DNA of 63,044 nucleotides from Streptomyces spiramenti. GTDB lineage: Bacteria > Actinomycetota > Actinomycetes > Streptomycetales > Streptomycetaceae. The stretch covers positions 1 to 63,044 of the forward strand of contig NZ_JAAVJB010000006.1 of the NCBI RefSeq assembly GCF_012034385.1, in the 5' to 3' direction. The notes below the pieces were generated by a model. It saw only the letters and a list, made by a program, of their open reading frames with translations, did no database searches and had not been told where the DNA came from. A program made the position numbers and the translations under genes. This document shows positions 62,981 to 63,044 of the stretch, piece by piece. How positions within the stretch are numbered: the stretch's first letter is position 1; each line of letters opens with the position of its first letter.

Positions 62981-63044
62981 CGGCGGCTGCGCCCCCATGG
63001 GGTGCGGCACGGTCGAACGGCCGGTGGCGGCAGGCGGGATCGCC
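62981..63044. other. Right-edge sequence after proS
   Basis: 64 bases, no feature visible. Confidence 0.6.

Noticed and set aside
1..63044. tRNA or rRNA genes, CRISPR arrays, prophage or a biosynthetic gene cluster
   Set aside because: Intergenic regions were read for cloverleaf-like or repeat-spacer patterns and none was seen; no polyketide, peptide or terpene assembly genes occur. A dedicated tRNA and covariance search would be needed for certainty.

Overview
The window looks like chromosomal core DNA of a Streptomyces or a close relative. Base composition is very GC-rich, with C/G-ending codons in nearly every gene, frequent GTG and TTG starts, abundant lipoproteins, the futalosine menaquinone route, a 14-gene nuo operon and a WhiJ-like regulator with a DUF397 partner. 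No rRNA, tRNA, CRISPR array, full-length insertion sequence or prophage was seen.

Layout. Positions 1-8.7 kb hold a cold-shock protein, a PBP4-type carboxypeptidase, a dicarboxylate/glutamate symporter, a DUF4229 protein, a GNAT acetyltransferase and the minus-strand set ubiX, Lrp/AsnC regulator, mqnE. A 164-bp MITE-like element sits exactly at the mqnE stop codon. From 9 to 19 kb come a lipoprotein with an apparent ATC start, a rhomboid protease, an O-methyltransferase, a Cys/His-rich membrane protein, a LeuE-like exporter, a zinc alcohol dehydrogenase, an NlpC/P60 hydrolase, htpX with pspAB, and a TauE/SafE permease. nuoA-N fills 19.7-36.1 kb behind a clear Rex operator, with a 27-codon reading frame bridging nuoM and nuoN. 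From 36 to 46 kb are two related acidic lipoproteins, two CorC/HlyC-type membrane proteins, a WhiJ-like locus, fumarylacetoacetase, a polyprenyl diphosphate synthase and a LolA-like secreted protein. From 46 to 53 kb lie cobalamin-riboswitch-controlled metE, anmK and isocitrate lyase.

The right end (53.4-63.0 kb) is the most unusual part. A tsaD homologue is followed by alaS (TTG start), then two tandem copies of a lipoprotein plus secreted-protein pair, then proS. The context is not where Streptomyces housekeeping tsaD, alaS and proS normally lie, and the proteins differ from the housekeeping versions as I remember them, so this looks like a second translation-quality cassette. The duplicated pair has near-identical 5' and 3' blocks around a diverged centre, and the 3' block uses almost only G- or T-ending codons.

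How the genes work together: MqnE, UbiX and the polyprenyl diphosphate synthase supply menaquinone, the acceptor for the nuo-encoded complex I. The Rex site ties that complex to the NADH/NAD+ ratio. dacB, the P60 hydrolase and anmK act on cell wall or its fragments. Functions are assigned from recognised motifs and remembered family features; no database search was run.
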